A DNA stretch of 64,000 nucleotides from FEN-1219 sp039933105 (GTDB taxonomy: Bacteria; Pseudomonadota; Gammaproteobacteria; Steroidobacterales; Rariloculaceae). The translations under genes were made by a program, and so were the position numbers. Shown one piece after another: positions 42,477 through 50,297 of this stretch. Positions within the stretch are counted from its first letter, which is position 1. Each line of letters opens with the position of its first letter. Location: positions 29,707 to 93,706 of the forward strand of contig JBDTOT010000018.1 of the NCBI GenBank assembly GCA_039933105.1. Direction: 5' to 3'. The notes under the pieces were generated by a model. It did no database searches, was not told the DNA's origin, and was given only the letters and a program-made list of their open reading frames with translations.

Positions 42477-43487
42477 CTAGTGTGCCGCCTTCTCTTGCGC
42501 ATGCTTCTTCACGTCGGCATCGCTGCTCACAGCCGCGTCGTTGTCGACGAAGTTCAGATCAGGGAACTGGCTGTTACCGTTTTCCGTGACGATGATCGCG
42601 TTGTTCGAGTTCTCGCGGCAGTCCCAATAGCGGATACGCAGCAGGTGGTCGTCGTTCGTGAGCTGCGTATAGCTCTGACGCACGTACCAGGGCTTGGCCA
42701 GATTCACGGGGTCGAAAACCCACAGGTCGACCTGTAGCGTTTTCGGATCCACTTTGTGCCAGCGCTCGACGGTCGTGACCCGGTCCGAGTAGTCGGGCTG
42801 AACGCCGCGCTGATACTGGCCCGACATCAAATACTTCGTGTGCGTAACGAGGATGTCGCCGTCCCAGAAGCCGACGGTGTCGCCGTTCCAGGACGCATAC
42901 GCATCGTCCTCGGCTGTGTGCTCGCGCCCATCGGTGTACACGCGCCGCACGTCATTGACCATCTCGTTGATCAGCAACGTCTGGTGGGGCGCGATCATGA
43001 ACTCGTGCAGAAACGGCTCCGTGAACCACCGCGGGGTGCCGGGAGGACGGCAGTCGCTGATCGGATCGTACTCGCCGCCGGTGCTCTTCAGGTGTGCCGC
43101 CTTCGCATCGACCACCTTCTGGCCTTCTGACGTGAGCTGCGCGGAGGCCGGACCTGCAGCGGGCCCAAGATCCGGATCGAACTGCAGCCCGCCTTTGCTG
43201 CGCGTGTAGGTGCCGGACCAGTCATAGGCGGGTCCGCCGAGTTGCGCCCACGTCAAGGGTTTGCCGCCGTGCGCGTCGGCCTTGAGTTTCTCGTACAGCG
43301 CCGAGGACGAATCGAACTGCTCGCCCAACGCCTGCAGCGCGGCTTTCTTCTGCACCCAGTCATCCGCCTGCACGGACCAGGGCATGCCGAGCGGGCCTGA
43401 ATCGGCCGCGTGCGGGGTTGCGGGCTGTCGGCTGCACGCGGCCGTGAGGAGCGCCGCGATTGCGAGGTAGGCGATTCTGGTTGTCAT
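42477..43487 (-). CDS. Lipoprotein of the WDGDxLV orphan family
   Basis: A 336-residue lipoprotein. The start at 43487 is chosen because AAGGA sits eight bases upstream; an ATG nine bases earlier is adjacent to it. The signal ends LLTAAC, with lipidation at Cys. Landmarks: CRPPGTPRWFTEP, RRVYTDGREHT, TVGFWDGDILVTHTKYL, ERWHKVDPKTLQVDLWVFDPVNL. It is longer than the soluble members, with an N-terminal helical region (residues about 20-100). It is the only lipid-anchored member here. Function is unknown. Confidence 0.8.
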   Translation of the reverse strand: MTTRIAYLAIAALLTAACSRQPATPHAADSGPLGMPWSVQADDWVQKKAALQALGEQFDSSSALYEKLKADAHGGKPLTWAQLGGPAYDWSGTYTRSKGGLQFDPDLGPAAGPASAQLTSEGQKVVDAKAAHLKSTGGEYDPISDCRPPGTPRWFTEPFLHEFMIAPHQTLLINEMVNDVRRVYTDGREHTAEDDAYASWNGDTVGFWDGDILVTHTKYLMSGQYQRGVQPDYSDRVTTVERWHKVDPKTLQVDLWVFDPVNLAKPWYVRQSYTQLTNDDHLLRIRYWDCRENSNNAIIVTENGNSQFPDLNFVDNDAAVSSDADVKKHAQEKAAH

Positions 43488-43675
43488 CGGTGGCATTCCT
43501 TCTACGTGGCGGACAAGCGTCCCGGACGAAGTGTCCCGCGGTGCCGCTCAAACGACAATACTCGCACGAAGCCGCGTCAGCGGTGTTTGCGATAGATGGC
43601 CGCCGACACGCCGACCGCGCAAGGTGCATGGCGAACAGGCGGGCGATCGTTGGCAGCGCGAAGCGCGCCGTGCCT

Positions 43676-45013
43676 TCACATGTCGCTACGGACGATGCGC
43701 CCACCTTTCATCACGAACTTCACCCGCTGCAGTTCCGTGATGTCGGCCAGCGGATCGCCGGAGACGGCAATCACGTCGGCGTACTTACCCACCTCGAGCG
43801 AGCCGATTCGGTCGGCCCACCCCAGCACCTCGGCGTTGACAACCGTCGCGGCTTGGATGGCGCGTACCGGCGACAGCTTCGCGCGCTTCACCAGCGCCTC
43901 GAAATCGAGTGCCTGCGTGCCGTGCGCATAGGTCGAACCGTCCGCGCCGCTGCCGAGCATGATGCGCATGCCCGGAGTTGCCGCGGCCAGAGTCACGGCC
44001 TTCTCGAAGATGGCAGTCATGCGGTACTTGCCGCCCGTGGCCTTCGCGTCGTTGTCGTCCATGTACGGCTCGAGATAGCGCACGAACGTCGGATCGTAAT
44101 AGAGCCCCTTCGAGACGATCAGCTGCGCGTCCTCTTTCGTGAGGCCGAACGCGTGCTCGATGGTGTCGCAACCCGCAACGATTGCGTTGTGCTGGCCTTC
44201 GCCGCCATACACGTGGCACGCCGTCTTGTGGCCGAGGCGGTGCGCTTCGTCGACGAGCGCCTGGAGCACGGGCAGCGGATAGCGCGGCTCGTACTGCGCC
44301 TCGCCCGTGGCCGTGAACGAGTAGCCGCCGGTCGGAAACAACTTGATCCAGTCGACTCCGTGCTCGACGTGGTCGCGCACGGCGGCGCGCGCTTCCTCGA
44401 CGGACGATACGCCGATGTTGCCGAGCGGGTTCGAGCCGTTCGCCCAGACGATGCCTCGGCCGGAAACCTGGAACCGCGGCCCCTCGAGGCGGCCCTCGTC
44501 GATGGCGTTGCGAATGTCGACATCGGCGTAGCCGTTGCCGTGGGAACTCATGTCGCGCGCCGTCGTGAAGCCCGCTCGCAGATCGGCCTGCAGGTTGTGC
44601 ACCGCGATCAGCGTGGACGCGTCACGCGACATGCCGGGCCGTGGCACGTTGAACATGTGCGTGTGCGCGTCGATCAGGCCAGGCAGCACGGTGGCGGTAG
44701 ACAGGTCGATGACCTTCGCGCCGGCGGGAATCCGTGTCTGCGACGCGGCACCGACAGCGGTAATGCGTTCACCCTCGATCACAATCACCTGGTCCTGCAC
44801 GAGACGACCGGCCTTGGCGTCGAACAGCCAGCCTGCTCGAATCACGACGGTACCGGTCTCGGCGGGGCACTTGAAGATGCCTTTGTCCGCGCCGACACAC
44901 GGCGTGGGTCCGGCGCCGCGCCACTGCGCGGGTGGCGGCTGCAGCTGCGCCCCGACTGACGACGCTATCAACAACGATGCGGCGAGTGTTACGCCCGCTC
45001 TAAGGCGATTCAT
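43676..45013 (-). CDS. Exported amidohydrolase (imidazolonepropionase/prolidase-like)
   Basis: A 445-residue exported protein (signal cleaved after VGA|QL). The amidohydrolase barrel shows LPGLIDAHTHMF (metal-binding HxH), a WIKLFPTGG Lys segment, TACHVYGG and IEHAFGL (His ligands), and a C-terminal composite domain. The usual GTDAG Asp near residue 350 reads GSGADG, so the catalytic Asp may be shifted. Members hydrolyse cyclic amides or peptides, sometimes lactones. The ATG overlaps the stop of the upstream gene by four bases. It is the last gene of the eight-gene operon. Confidence 0.88.
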   Translation of the reverse strand: MNRLRAGVTLAASLLIASSVGAQLQPPPAQWRGAGPTPCVGADKGIFKCPAETGTVVIRAGWLFDAKAGRLVQDQVIVIEGERITAVGAASQTRIPAGAKVIDLSTATVLPGLIDAHTHMFNVPRPGMSRDASTLIAVHNLQADLRAGFTTARDMSSHGNGYADVDIRNAIDEGRLEGPRFQVSGRGIVWANGSNPLGNIGVSSVEEARAAVRDHVEHGVDWIKLFPTGGYSFTATGEAQYEPRYPLPVLQALVDEAHRLGHKTACHVYGGEGQHNAIVAGCDTIEHAFGLTKEDAQLIVSKGLYYDPTFVRYLEPYMDDNDAKATGGKYRMTAIFEKAVTLAAATPGMRIMLGSGADGSTYAHGTQALDFEALVKRAKLSPVRAIQAATVVNAEVLGWADRIGSLEVGKYADVIAVSGDPLADITELQRVKFVMKGGRIVRSDM

Positions 45014-46134
45014 TGGCTGGCCCCTTTGACGTACTTCGTGACGCCGAGCACGATGGACTCGGCGATGAACAGATTGCCGTCCGGATCGATCGCGATCCCC
45101 TCACCCATCGCTCCTTCAGGCGACTTCGTCATGTGCGGCGGGATGAACATCGTCACGCGCCCGTCGCTCAAGCTACCGATTCGAATGCCCCGCGACCAAC
45201 CGGGATGCACCGCCTCGGTCGATTCCGAGTCGGTCGCGAACAGTACGTCCCCCGGGCCCACAGCGAGCCCGCTGACGCGGCTGAAGTTGTCGTACTCGCG
45301 GAGAAACTCGCCGGTCTTCGTCAGAAGCTGCACGCGATGGTTGTGTCGATCCGCGACGACCAGATTGCCTTTCGAGTCGAAGGCCAGCGCGTGCGGCGTG
45401 CGGAATTCACCGGGACCCGTGCCGGCTTTGCCGAAGCTGCGCAGGTACTTGCCGCGCTTGTCGAATACCGAGATCCGCCCGACCAGATTCGGATCGGCGA
45501 CATCCATGTGACTCTCGGCGATATAGACGTCGCCGTTGGCGGGATCCGTGATGATGGCCGTGGGCTCGGTCAGCGCGCTCGGGGGATTGCCCCGGACACC
45601 GGGCGTACCGATCGTCATCAGCACCTTGCCCTCGGTGTCGAACTTCACGACGAAGTTACCCTTGTTGCGCGCGTCGGGGTACTTGGCAATTTCCTCGGCC
45701 GTGGGCGTGCGTGCATCGCTGACCCAGACGTTGCCGTCGCGATCGACGTGCAGCCCGTGCGGCCAGGCGAACATGCGGCCGCCGAAGCTCTTGATCTCCC
45801 GGCCCATCTCATTGAAGTGGTGGATGGGATTGCTCCGCGTAGCGAGACAACCCGGACTGATGGGCGCCGTGCAGCGATCGGTCGCCCACACGGTCTTGCC
45901 GTCACGATCTAGATCGACGTTGTTCGTGCCTCCCCAGGGCCGCTGCTCGATCGTGAGCTCGGCCCAGTCGCGGACGGCGCGATACGGCGGCGTCGCGGGG
46001 GCCGCGTTCACGGGCGTCACACGATCGGTCGCCGGCGTGCCGCCGCGCTGCAGTTGCGCGAAGGTCGTATGGGGCGCGATCGCAATCAGGACAAGCACAC
46101 CGAGAGAGGCGCCGAGCCTCGCGCGCAGAACCAT
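45010..46134 (-). CDS. Secreted NHL-repeat beta-propeller protein
   Basis: A 374-residue exported protein (signal to about residue 27). NHL-type blades recur: GLHVDRDGNVWVSDARTP, ALTEPTAIITDPANGDVYIAES, TPHALAFDSKGNLVVADRHNHRVQLL, GIAIDPDGNLFIAES. This pattern matches peptidyl-glycine lyase-like/NHL proteins. The role may be binding or a lyase reaction. The start overlaps the upstream stop (TGATG), and its stop overlaps the start of the next gene, so the three genes are translationally coupled. Confidence 0.85.
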   Translation of the reverse strand: MVLRARLGASLGVLVLIAIAPHTTFAQLQRGGTPATDRVTPVNAAPATPPYRAVRDWAELTIEQRPWGGTNNVDLDRDGKTVWATDRCTAPISPGCLATRSNPIHHFNEMGREIKSFGGRMFAWPHGLHVDRDGNVWVSDARTPTAEEIAKYPDARNKGNFVVKFDTEGKVLMTIGTPGVRGNPPSALTEPTAIITDPANGDVYIAESHMDVADPNLVGRISVFDKRGKYLRSFGKAGTGPGEFRTPHALAFDSKGNLVVADRHNHRVQLLTKTGEFLREYDNFSRVSGLAVGPGDVLFATDSESTEAVHPGWSRGIRIGSLSDGRVTMFIPPHMTKSPEGAMGEGIAIDPDGNLFIAESIVLGVTKYVKGASQ

Positions 46135-47177
46135 CAGCGCACCTTGTAGGTTTTTGTGTAGCCGGTACGTCCGTTCGTCATCGTAAACGTCCCGTTCGAC
46201 GCAACGGCAACCTTGAGCCAATGCCCCTCGCACTGATCGGAGTCCGTGAGGTTGGCGATCCGCATTTCATCGGTGTTACGCGCGCCGTCGAAGAGCGAGC
46301 GATGCACCTGCCAGATGTCTTCGATGCCCGGAATATCGGCCATGCGCTGATAGTGATCCGTCAGCGTCGTCTTCGCCGCGCCGCTGGGGCCGCCGAGACC
46401 TTTGCGCGGCCCGTTGTTCGCGACGGCGATTTGCGGCTTGATCGTGCTGAGCAGCCCCGGCGCGCCGGCGCCATCTAGCGCTCCGTGCCGACCCGCCTGC
46501 CAGATCGTCACTGGACCAATCAGGTTCATGGGGCATACGAGCTCGACTTCCTTCTCCCAATCGAGGTCCGCGAGATCGAGGAAGCGGAATCGCCCGTACG
46601 TGAACAGCGCCGATACCATCAACTGGTTCTCCGGCACGTCCGCAGGATGGTGCTCGACGGTCGGGCACAGCGGATTCCGCCCGCCGCCTGCGAGCGGCTT
46701 CTTGATTAGCTCGCCGTTGGATGCGACGACATCCACGGCGACGCCTTTCAGCGGGATCTTGTCGCCCGGCTTCAGGATCGTGCGCTTGTCCCGGCATACG
46801 CTGAGATACGCGTCGCGCCACTGCTGATTCGGCGGCTCGATAAAATCGCCGCGATCGTAGCAATGGCCGAAGGGCATCAACTTCGACAATGCCACCATGC
46901 CGCCGGCGTGATCGGCATGGAAATGGCTCAGCACGAAGTGATCGATCCGCGTGATGCCGGCCTGGCGTGCGGCCTCGAAAATTCTCTTGGCGTCGCGGTC
47001 GTTGCTCTCCCATCCGGCGTCGTACAGGAGCGACTCACCCGACGGTGAGATCACGAGTGTCGCGGCGCCGCCCTCCACGTCGACCCAGTAGATGTCGAAC
47101 GTGCGGTTCTGCGCCGGCGCAGAAAAAGAGCAACTGCTCAGGAATGCGGCAGTGAGCCACGCGCGCAGAACCTTCAT
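46134..47177 (-). CDS. Secreted metallo-beta-lactamase-fold hydrolase (ComEC-like)
   Basis: A 347-residue exported protein (signal to about residue 22). The zinc site is canonical: VLSHFHADHAGGM, with the DVEGGAATLVISPSGESLLYDAGW start typical of ComEC-type MBL domains. Several Cys occur in the middle (FGHCYDRG, LSVCRDK), which may form disulfides. Its function is not set by sequence. The stop overlaps the next start (TGATG). It lies 45 bases behind a DUF6152-type gene in the eight-gene operon. Confidence 0.87.
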   Translation of the reverse strand: MKVLRAWLTAAFLSSCSFSAPAQNRTFDIYWVDVEGGAATLVISPSGESLLYDAGWESNDRDAKRIFEAARQAGITRIDHFVLSHFHADHAGGMVALSKLMPFGHCYDRGDFIEPPNQQWRDAYLSVCRDKRTILKPGDKIPLKGVAVDVVASNGELIKKPLAGGGRNPLCPTVEHHPADVPENQLMVSALFTYGRFRFLDLADLDWEKEVELVCPMNLIGPVTIWQAGRHGALDGAGAPGLLSTIKPQIAVANNGPRKGLGGPSGAAKTTLTDHYQRMADIPGIEDIWQVHRSLFDGARNTDEMRIANLTDSDQCEGHWLKVAVASNGTFTMTNGRTGYTKTYKVR

Positions 47178-47222
47178 GACGCTCCCCCCTCGTGCAACAG
47201 AAACCGACGTGGAACCCGGCGA

Positions 47223-47606
47223 TTACTCGAATGAGCCCTTCCACGTCCAGCCGTCGCTCGGCCGCTCGATCGACAACAGCCGCAACCGGTGCTCTTCCTG
47301 GTTGCGACCCGGATTACCGACAACAACGACGTGGTCGCCGAGTCGCAAGCTTTCGTGCGTCACGCCGTTGCCGGCCAACGCGCTGACGCCAGCCCACTCG
47401 ATCACCCAGCGGTGAACGGTACCGTCCTCGGCCGGCGCCGACACGTGGATCATCGAATGCGGGTTGCGGAACAGGAACTGGACAATCTCGCCTTCGATCT
47501 TCTGCTTCTTGTTTTCGTCATAGGTGGCGGTGAACGAGTGGTGCGCCGGCGCGGCGCCAGCCCAAAGCACCCCTATCACTAGCAGGCCCAGGCATCTTCG
47601 GTTCAT
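47223..47606 (-). CDS. DUF6152-type secreted small protein (copy 4 of 5)
   Basis: A 127-residue exported protein. The ATG at 47606 follows AGGG; an ATG six bases earlier is possible. Predicted cleavage after GAAPA leaves HHSFTATYDENK, and NPH places a His at mature position 29 again. The rest has a WVIEWAGVSALAGNGVT segment, close in position to the LEMGSPNALIRLGW segment of copy 1. It is the fifth gene of the eight-gene operon, after the WRWRM-type gene. Confidence 0.85.
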   Translation of the reverse strand: MNRRCLGLLVIGVLWAGAAPAHHSFTATYDENKKQKIEGEIVQFLFRNPHSMIHVSAPAEDGTVHRWVIEWAGVSALAGNGVTHESLRLGDHVVVVGNPGRNQEEHRLRLLSIERPSDGWTWKGSFE

Positions 47607-47664
47607 AGACATCCCTATATATAATGAGTGCCGTCGCGGGCGGTCAGCGGCCCACGAGGTCGCG

Positions 47665-48480
47665 TCAAGGCCGTTTGCCCTCGACGAGGGGCGGCGCAAT
47701 GTCGCAGGGTCGCGGATTCCACCGGGACCGGTCCGTCTCTTTCTTGAACTGCGTGCTCAGCAACAGGTCCGTCGACAAGTACTCCGGGTCATTCACGACG
47801 GTGGTGACCACCAGCCACGTGCCGTCGCCGTCGGGCAACGTGAACGTGTTGAAGAACTCTTTGACGGTGGCGCGGTCGCTGTAGGGCACGCCATTCGACC
47901 TCAAATATCCGCCCGTCAGATTCGCGGTGCGCACGTGTAGCGCGCCGCCGGTCTTCGGCGTTTGCGCCGCCGCCACCCCCCGCGCCCGAGGTTGGCGGAA
48001 CCACTGCGCGGTGGAATCGCCTTGCAACGAACGCGCACCCGCGGCCGGCGGCTTGAAGCGCATGTGCCGGGTCTGGTTCCCGGCGTCGAACTCGAAGCGC
48101 AGCGTATCGCCGTCTTCCCAGTCGATGCGCAGCCGTGTGGGCTGGCGAATCAAACCCGGCGGCCCGTAAGGCCTGCAGAAGTTGCCTTCGCGGCGGTCGC
48201 GCTCGTAGTCCCATGCCGTGGTCGCCGCGCGGCCCTTCGCATTGAGCGGAATGCTCGCGGCATCGCCGACCGGCGGCGTTGCCATTCGCCAGCGCCAATC
48301 CTCGGTGACGACGGCCACCCATTGCCCCGTGAGATCGATCGGTGAGCGTTCGCGAGCGTTACGAGTATCGGGAGGCGGCGGCGGACCGAACTGCGCTAAC
48401 GCCGTCTGCTCCGCAGCAATGAGCCACACCGCCACGCACATCGCCGCGACCGCTGCTATTCGGCGCGCGCGGTTGCTCAT
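47665..48480 (-). CDS. Secreted WRWRM-type orphan-family protein
   Basis: A 271-residue exported protein (signal to about residue 29). Paralog of 37926-38849: DLTGQWVAVVTEDWRWRM, GDAASIPLNAKGR, CRPYGPPGLIRQPTRLRI, DGDTLRFEFDAGNQTRHM, GGYLRSNGVPYSDRATV, VNDPEYLSTDL. It lacks the long Pro-rich insert. The ATG overlaps the upstream MBL gene stop (ATGA). Function is unknown. Confidence 0.82.
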   Translation of the reverse strand: MSNRARRIAAVAAMCVAVWLIAAEQTALAQFGPPPPPDTRNARERSPIDLTGQWVAVVTEDWRWRMATPPVGDAASIPLNAKGRAATTAWDYERDRREGNFCRPYGPPGLIRQPTRLRIDWEDGDTLRFEFDAGNQTRHMRFKPPAAGARSLQGDSTAQWFRQPRARGVAAAQTPKTGGALHVRTANLTGGYLRSNGVPYSDRATVKEFFNTFTLPDGDGTWLVVTTVVNDPEYLSTDLLLSTQFKKETDRSRWNPRPCDIAPPLVEGKRP

Positions 48481-49436
48481 TTCGCACCTTTGAGATCGCG
48501 ATAGACGGCCGCCACGAACTGCGTCGGCGGCACACCACCCAACCCGGCGTAGATCGCGTCGTAGTCGCGGGTCGGACGCTCGGCCTGCACCTGCTCGAGC
48601 GTCTTGCCAGCGGCGATGAGAGCCGCGATTCGGTCGCGGACGATCGTGACCATGTCGCGATAGTTCGTGACTTCGGTTTCGTCGCTGAGCCGTCCGTGCC
48701 CTGGAATCACCACGGTACCGCCTTGCTGATTCTCACCGGGGATCGTGATCTCGATGATCTGGTTCAAGCCGTCAATGATGCCGGTGATGCTGCCGCCACG
48801 CGCCGGATCGAACTCGGGATACCCGGTGGTGGTGTAGATGTCGCCCGTGCTGATCACATCGGAGCGGCGAAAGAACACCATGGTGTCGCCGTCCGTATGC
48901 GCGTTGGCCACATGGAACAGCTGGATGGCCTCGTTGTTGACGAACAGCTCCCACTGCTTCGTGAAATAGGTATCGCTGGGCCATGCTCCGGCCGGCGCCG
49001 GCGACGCTTTCCCGCTCGGGCCACTCATGCGTTCCAACACGTTGACGTGCGCGATGATCGACGCGTTCGTGTCCGAGCCGCGCGGATCGAACGTGTCGAG
49101 CAATCGCACGTACCGGCCGGCGCGTGAGACACCCTCGTTGCCTCCCACGTGATCCTTGTCGGCGCTCGTGACGATCACGTGCCGGATCGGCTTCGTACTC
49201 AGTTTCGTGATGGCCTGCAGCAGGCGCGCGGTAACGGCGGCCGTCTTCGTATCGACGACGACCATGGCCTCGGGACCGACCTGCACCGTCGTGTTGCCGC
49301 CGGCGCCCGCGATCATGTAGATGTTGCCCTGCACGGGCAGAACTTCGAGCTGCTCCTGCGCCACGGCGTTCATCGTCGCCGGCAAGGCGGCGCCCAGCAC
49401 CAGCACTCGCGAAAACCAGCTCCGCATCCGCGTCAT
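48477..49436 (-). CDS. Secreted metallo-beta-lactamase-fold protein with partly degenerate metal site
   Basis: A 319-residue exported protein (signal to about residue 27). It is a stand-alone paralog of the C-terminal half of 36073-37914. The first metal motif reads TSADKDHVGG (H-x-H-x-D-H with both first His lost), while the later NAHTDGDT, GDIY and IPGHGRL ligands remain. So it may bind one metal or use a changed site. The start overlaps the upstream stop (ATGA). The next gene also overlaps. It is in the eight-gene operon. Confidence 0.85.
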   Translation of the reverse strand: MTRMRSWFSRVLVLGAALPATMNAVAQEQLEVLPVQGNIYMIAGAGGNTTVQVGPEAMVVVDTKTAAVTARLLQAITKLSTKPIRHVIVTSADKDHVGGNEGVSRAGRYVRLLDTFDPRGSDTNASIIAHVNVLERMSGPSGKASPAPAGAWPSDTYFTKQWELFVNNEAIQLFHVANAHTDGDTMVFFRRSDVISTGDIYTTTGYPEFDPARGGSITGIIDGLNQIIEITIPGENQQGGTVVIPGHGRLSDETEVTNYRDMVTIVRDRIAALIAAGKTLEQVQAERPTRDYDAIYAGLGGVPPTQFVAAVYRDLKGAK

Positions 49437-50296
49437 TTCACGGACTCGATGGCACGTCGCAGCTCCGGCACGTAATCCGGATACATCGTGGCGGCGCCAC
49501 CGCGCGCTGCCGCCTGCGGCAACCCGTGCCGGATCGCGTACTCCGTCAGGAACGTATTCGTGCCCGGCAGATGGTGCGGCACCAGACCCCGCGGGCGCTC
49601 GATCTCGATGGCGGGAATGCACGAGAAGGGGCTCAACTCGAGCCCCGGATCGAGCACCCAGTCGGACGTACGAACGAGCGGCTCGGTGAGATATACGGGA
49701 TCGGTGACGACGGTCGCCAGCGTCAAGTAGTCTTCGTGGCGGATGAAGTACTCGATGACGGTCGCGCGGTCGCTGCGCGGCAGACCGTTGCGGCGCACCC
49801 ACGCCTCTTTCAGATGCGTGGTCGTCACCTTCAGTACATCGCCCTCCCACTCGCCCGTGGAAAAGCCCTGCCAGCTATGCTGTGCGTATTGCGACGGATG
49901 CGGGCGGCCGTCCATATAGACGGTTCGATGCGACAGACTCCACATGACGGTAACGTCCCAGGACACGACATCCTGCGAGATCGGATCCACCGTGTTGCCG
50001 ATCCGCAAGCTCGCCGGACCGCGCGGCGCGTAATCGGCCGGATGCGGCTCGCACTGCCTCTCCGGCATCGTCCACTTCGCCGCGTCCCACGAGTCGGCAC
50101 GTAGACGAGCGGCGTCATTCACGGGTAACCCAGCGTAATCGCCGATCTCGGGGCCGGCGCCGCGCTCCGGCAGTTCCTCGTGGAACCGCTGCGCCCACAT
50201 ACCCGCAAGATCCATCTGCGCACGGACCGGCAGGCTCGCGCCAAGCACGAACAGGGCCGTGACGGCGGAAACGTACGGCACCCGCGCCGCACTCAT
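49433..50296 (-). CDS. Secreted WEGDxLKV-family protein (split counterpart of a fusion half)
   Basis: A 287-residue exported protein (signal to about residue 26). It corresponds to the N-terminal half of 36073-37914: GPEIGDYAGLPVND, CEPHPADYAP, RTVYMDGRPHP, STGEWEGDVLKVTTTHL, RRNGLPRSDRATVIEYFIRHEDYL, VTDPVYL, GGAATMYPDY. Its gene is directly before the MBL gene, with an ATGA overlap, in the same order as the fused halves. Function is unknown. Confidence 0.83.
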   Translation of the reverse strand: MSAARVPYVSAVTALFVLGASLPVRAQMDLAGMWAQRFHEELPERGAGPEIGDYAGLPVNDAARLRADSWDAAKWTMPERQCEPHPADYAPRGPASLRIGNTVDPISQDVVSWDVTVMWSLSHRTVYMDGRPHPSQYAQHSWQGFSTGEWEGDVLKVTTTHLKEAWVRRNGLPRSDRATVIEYFIRHEDYLTLATVVTDPVYLTEPLVRTSDWVLDPGLELSPFSCIPAIEIERPRGLVPHHLPGTNTFLTEYAIRHGLPQAAARGGAATMYPDYVPELRRAIESVK

Positions 50297-50297
50297 G

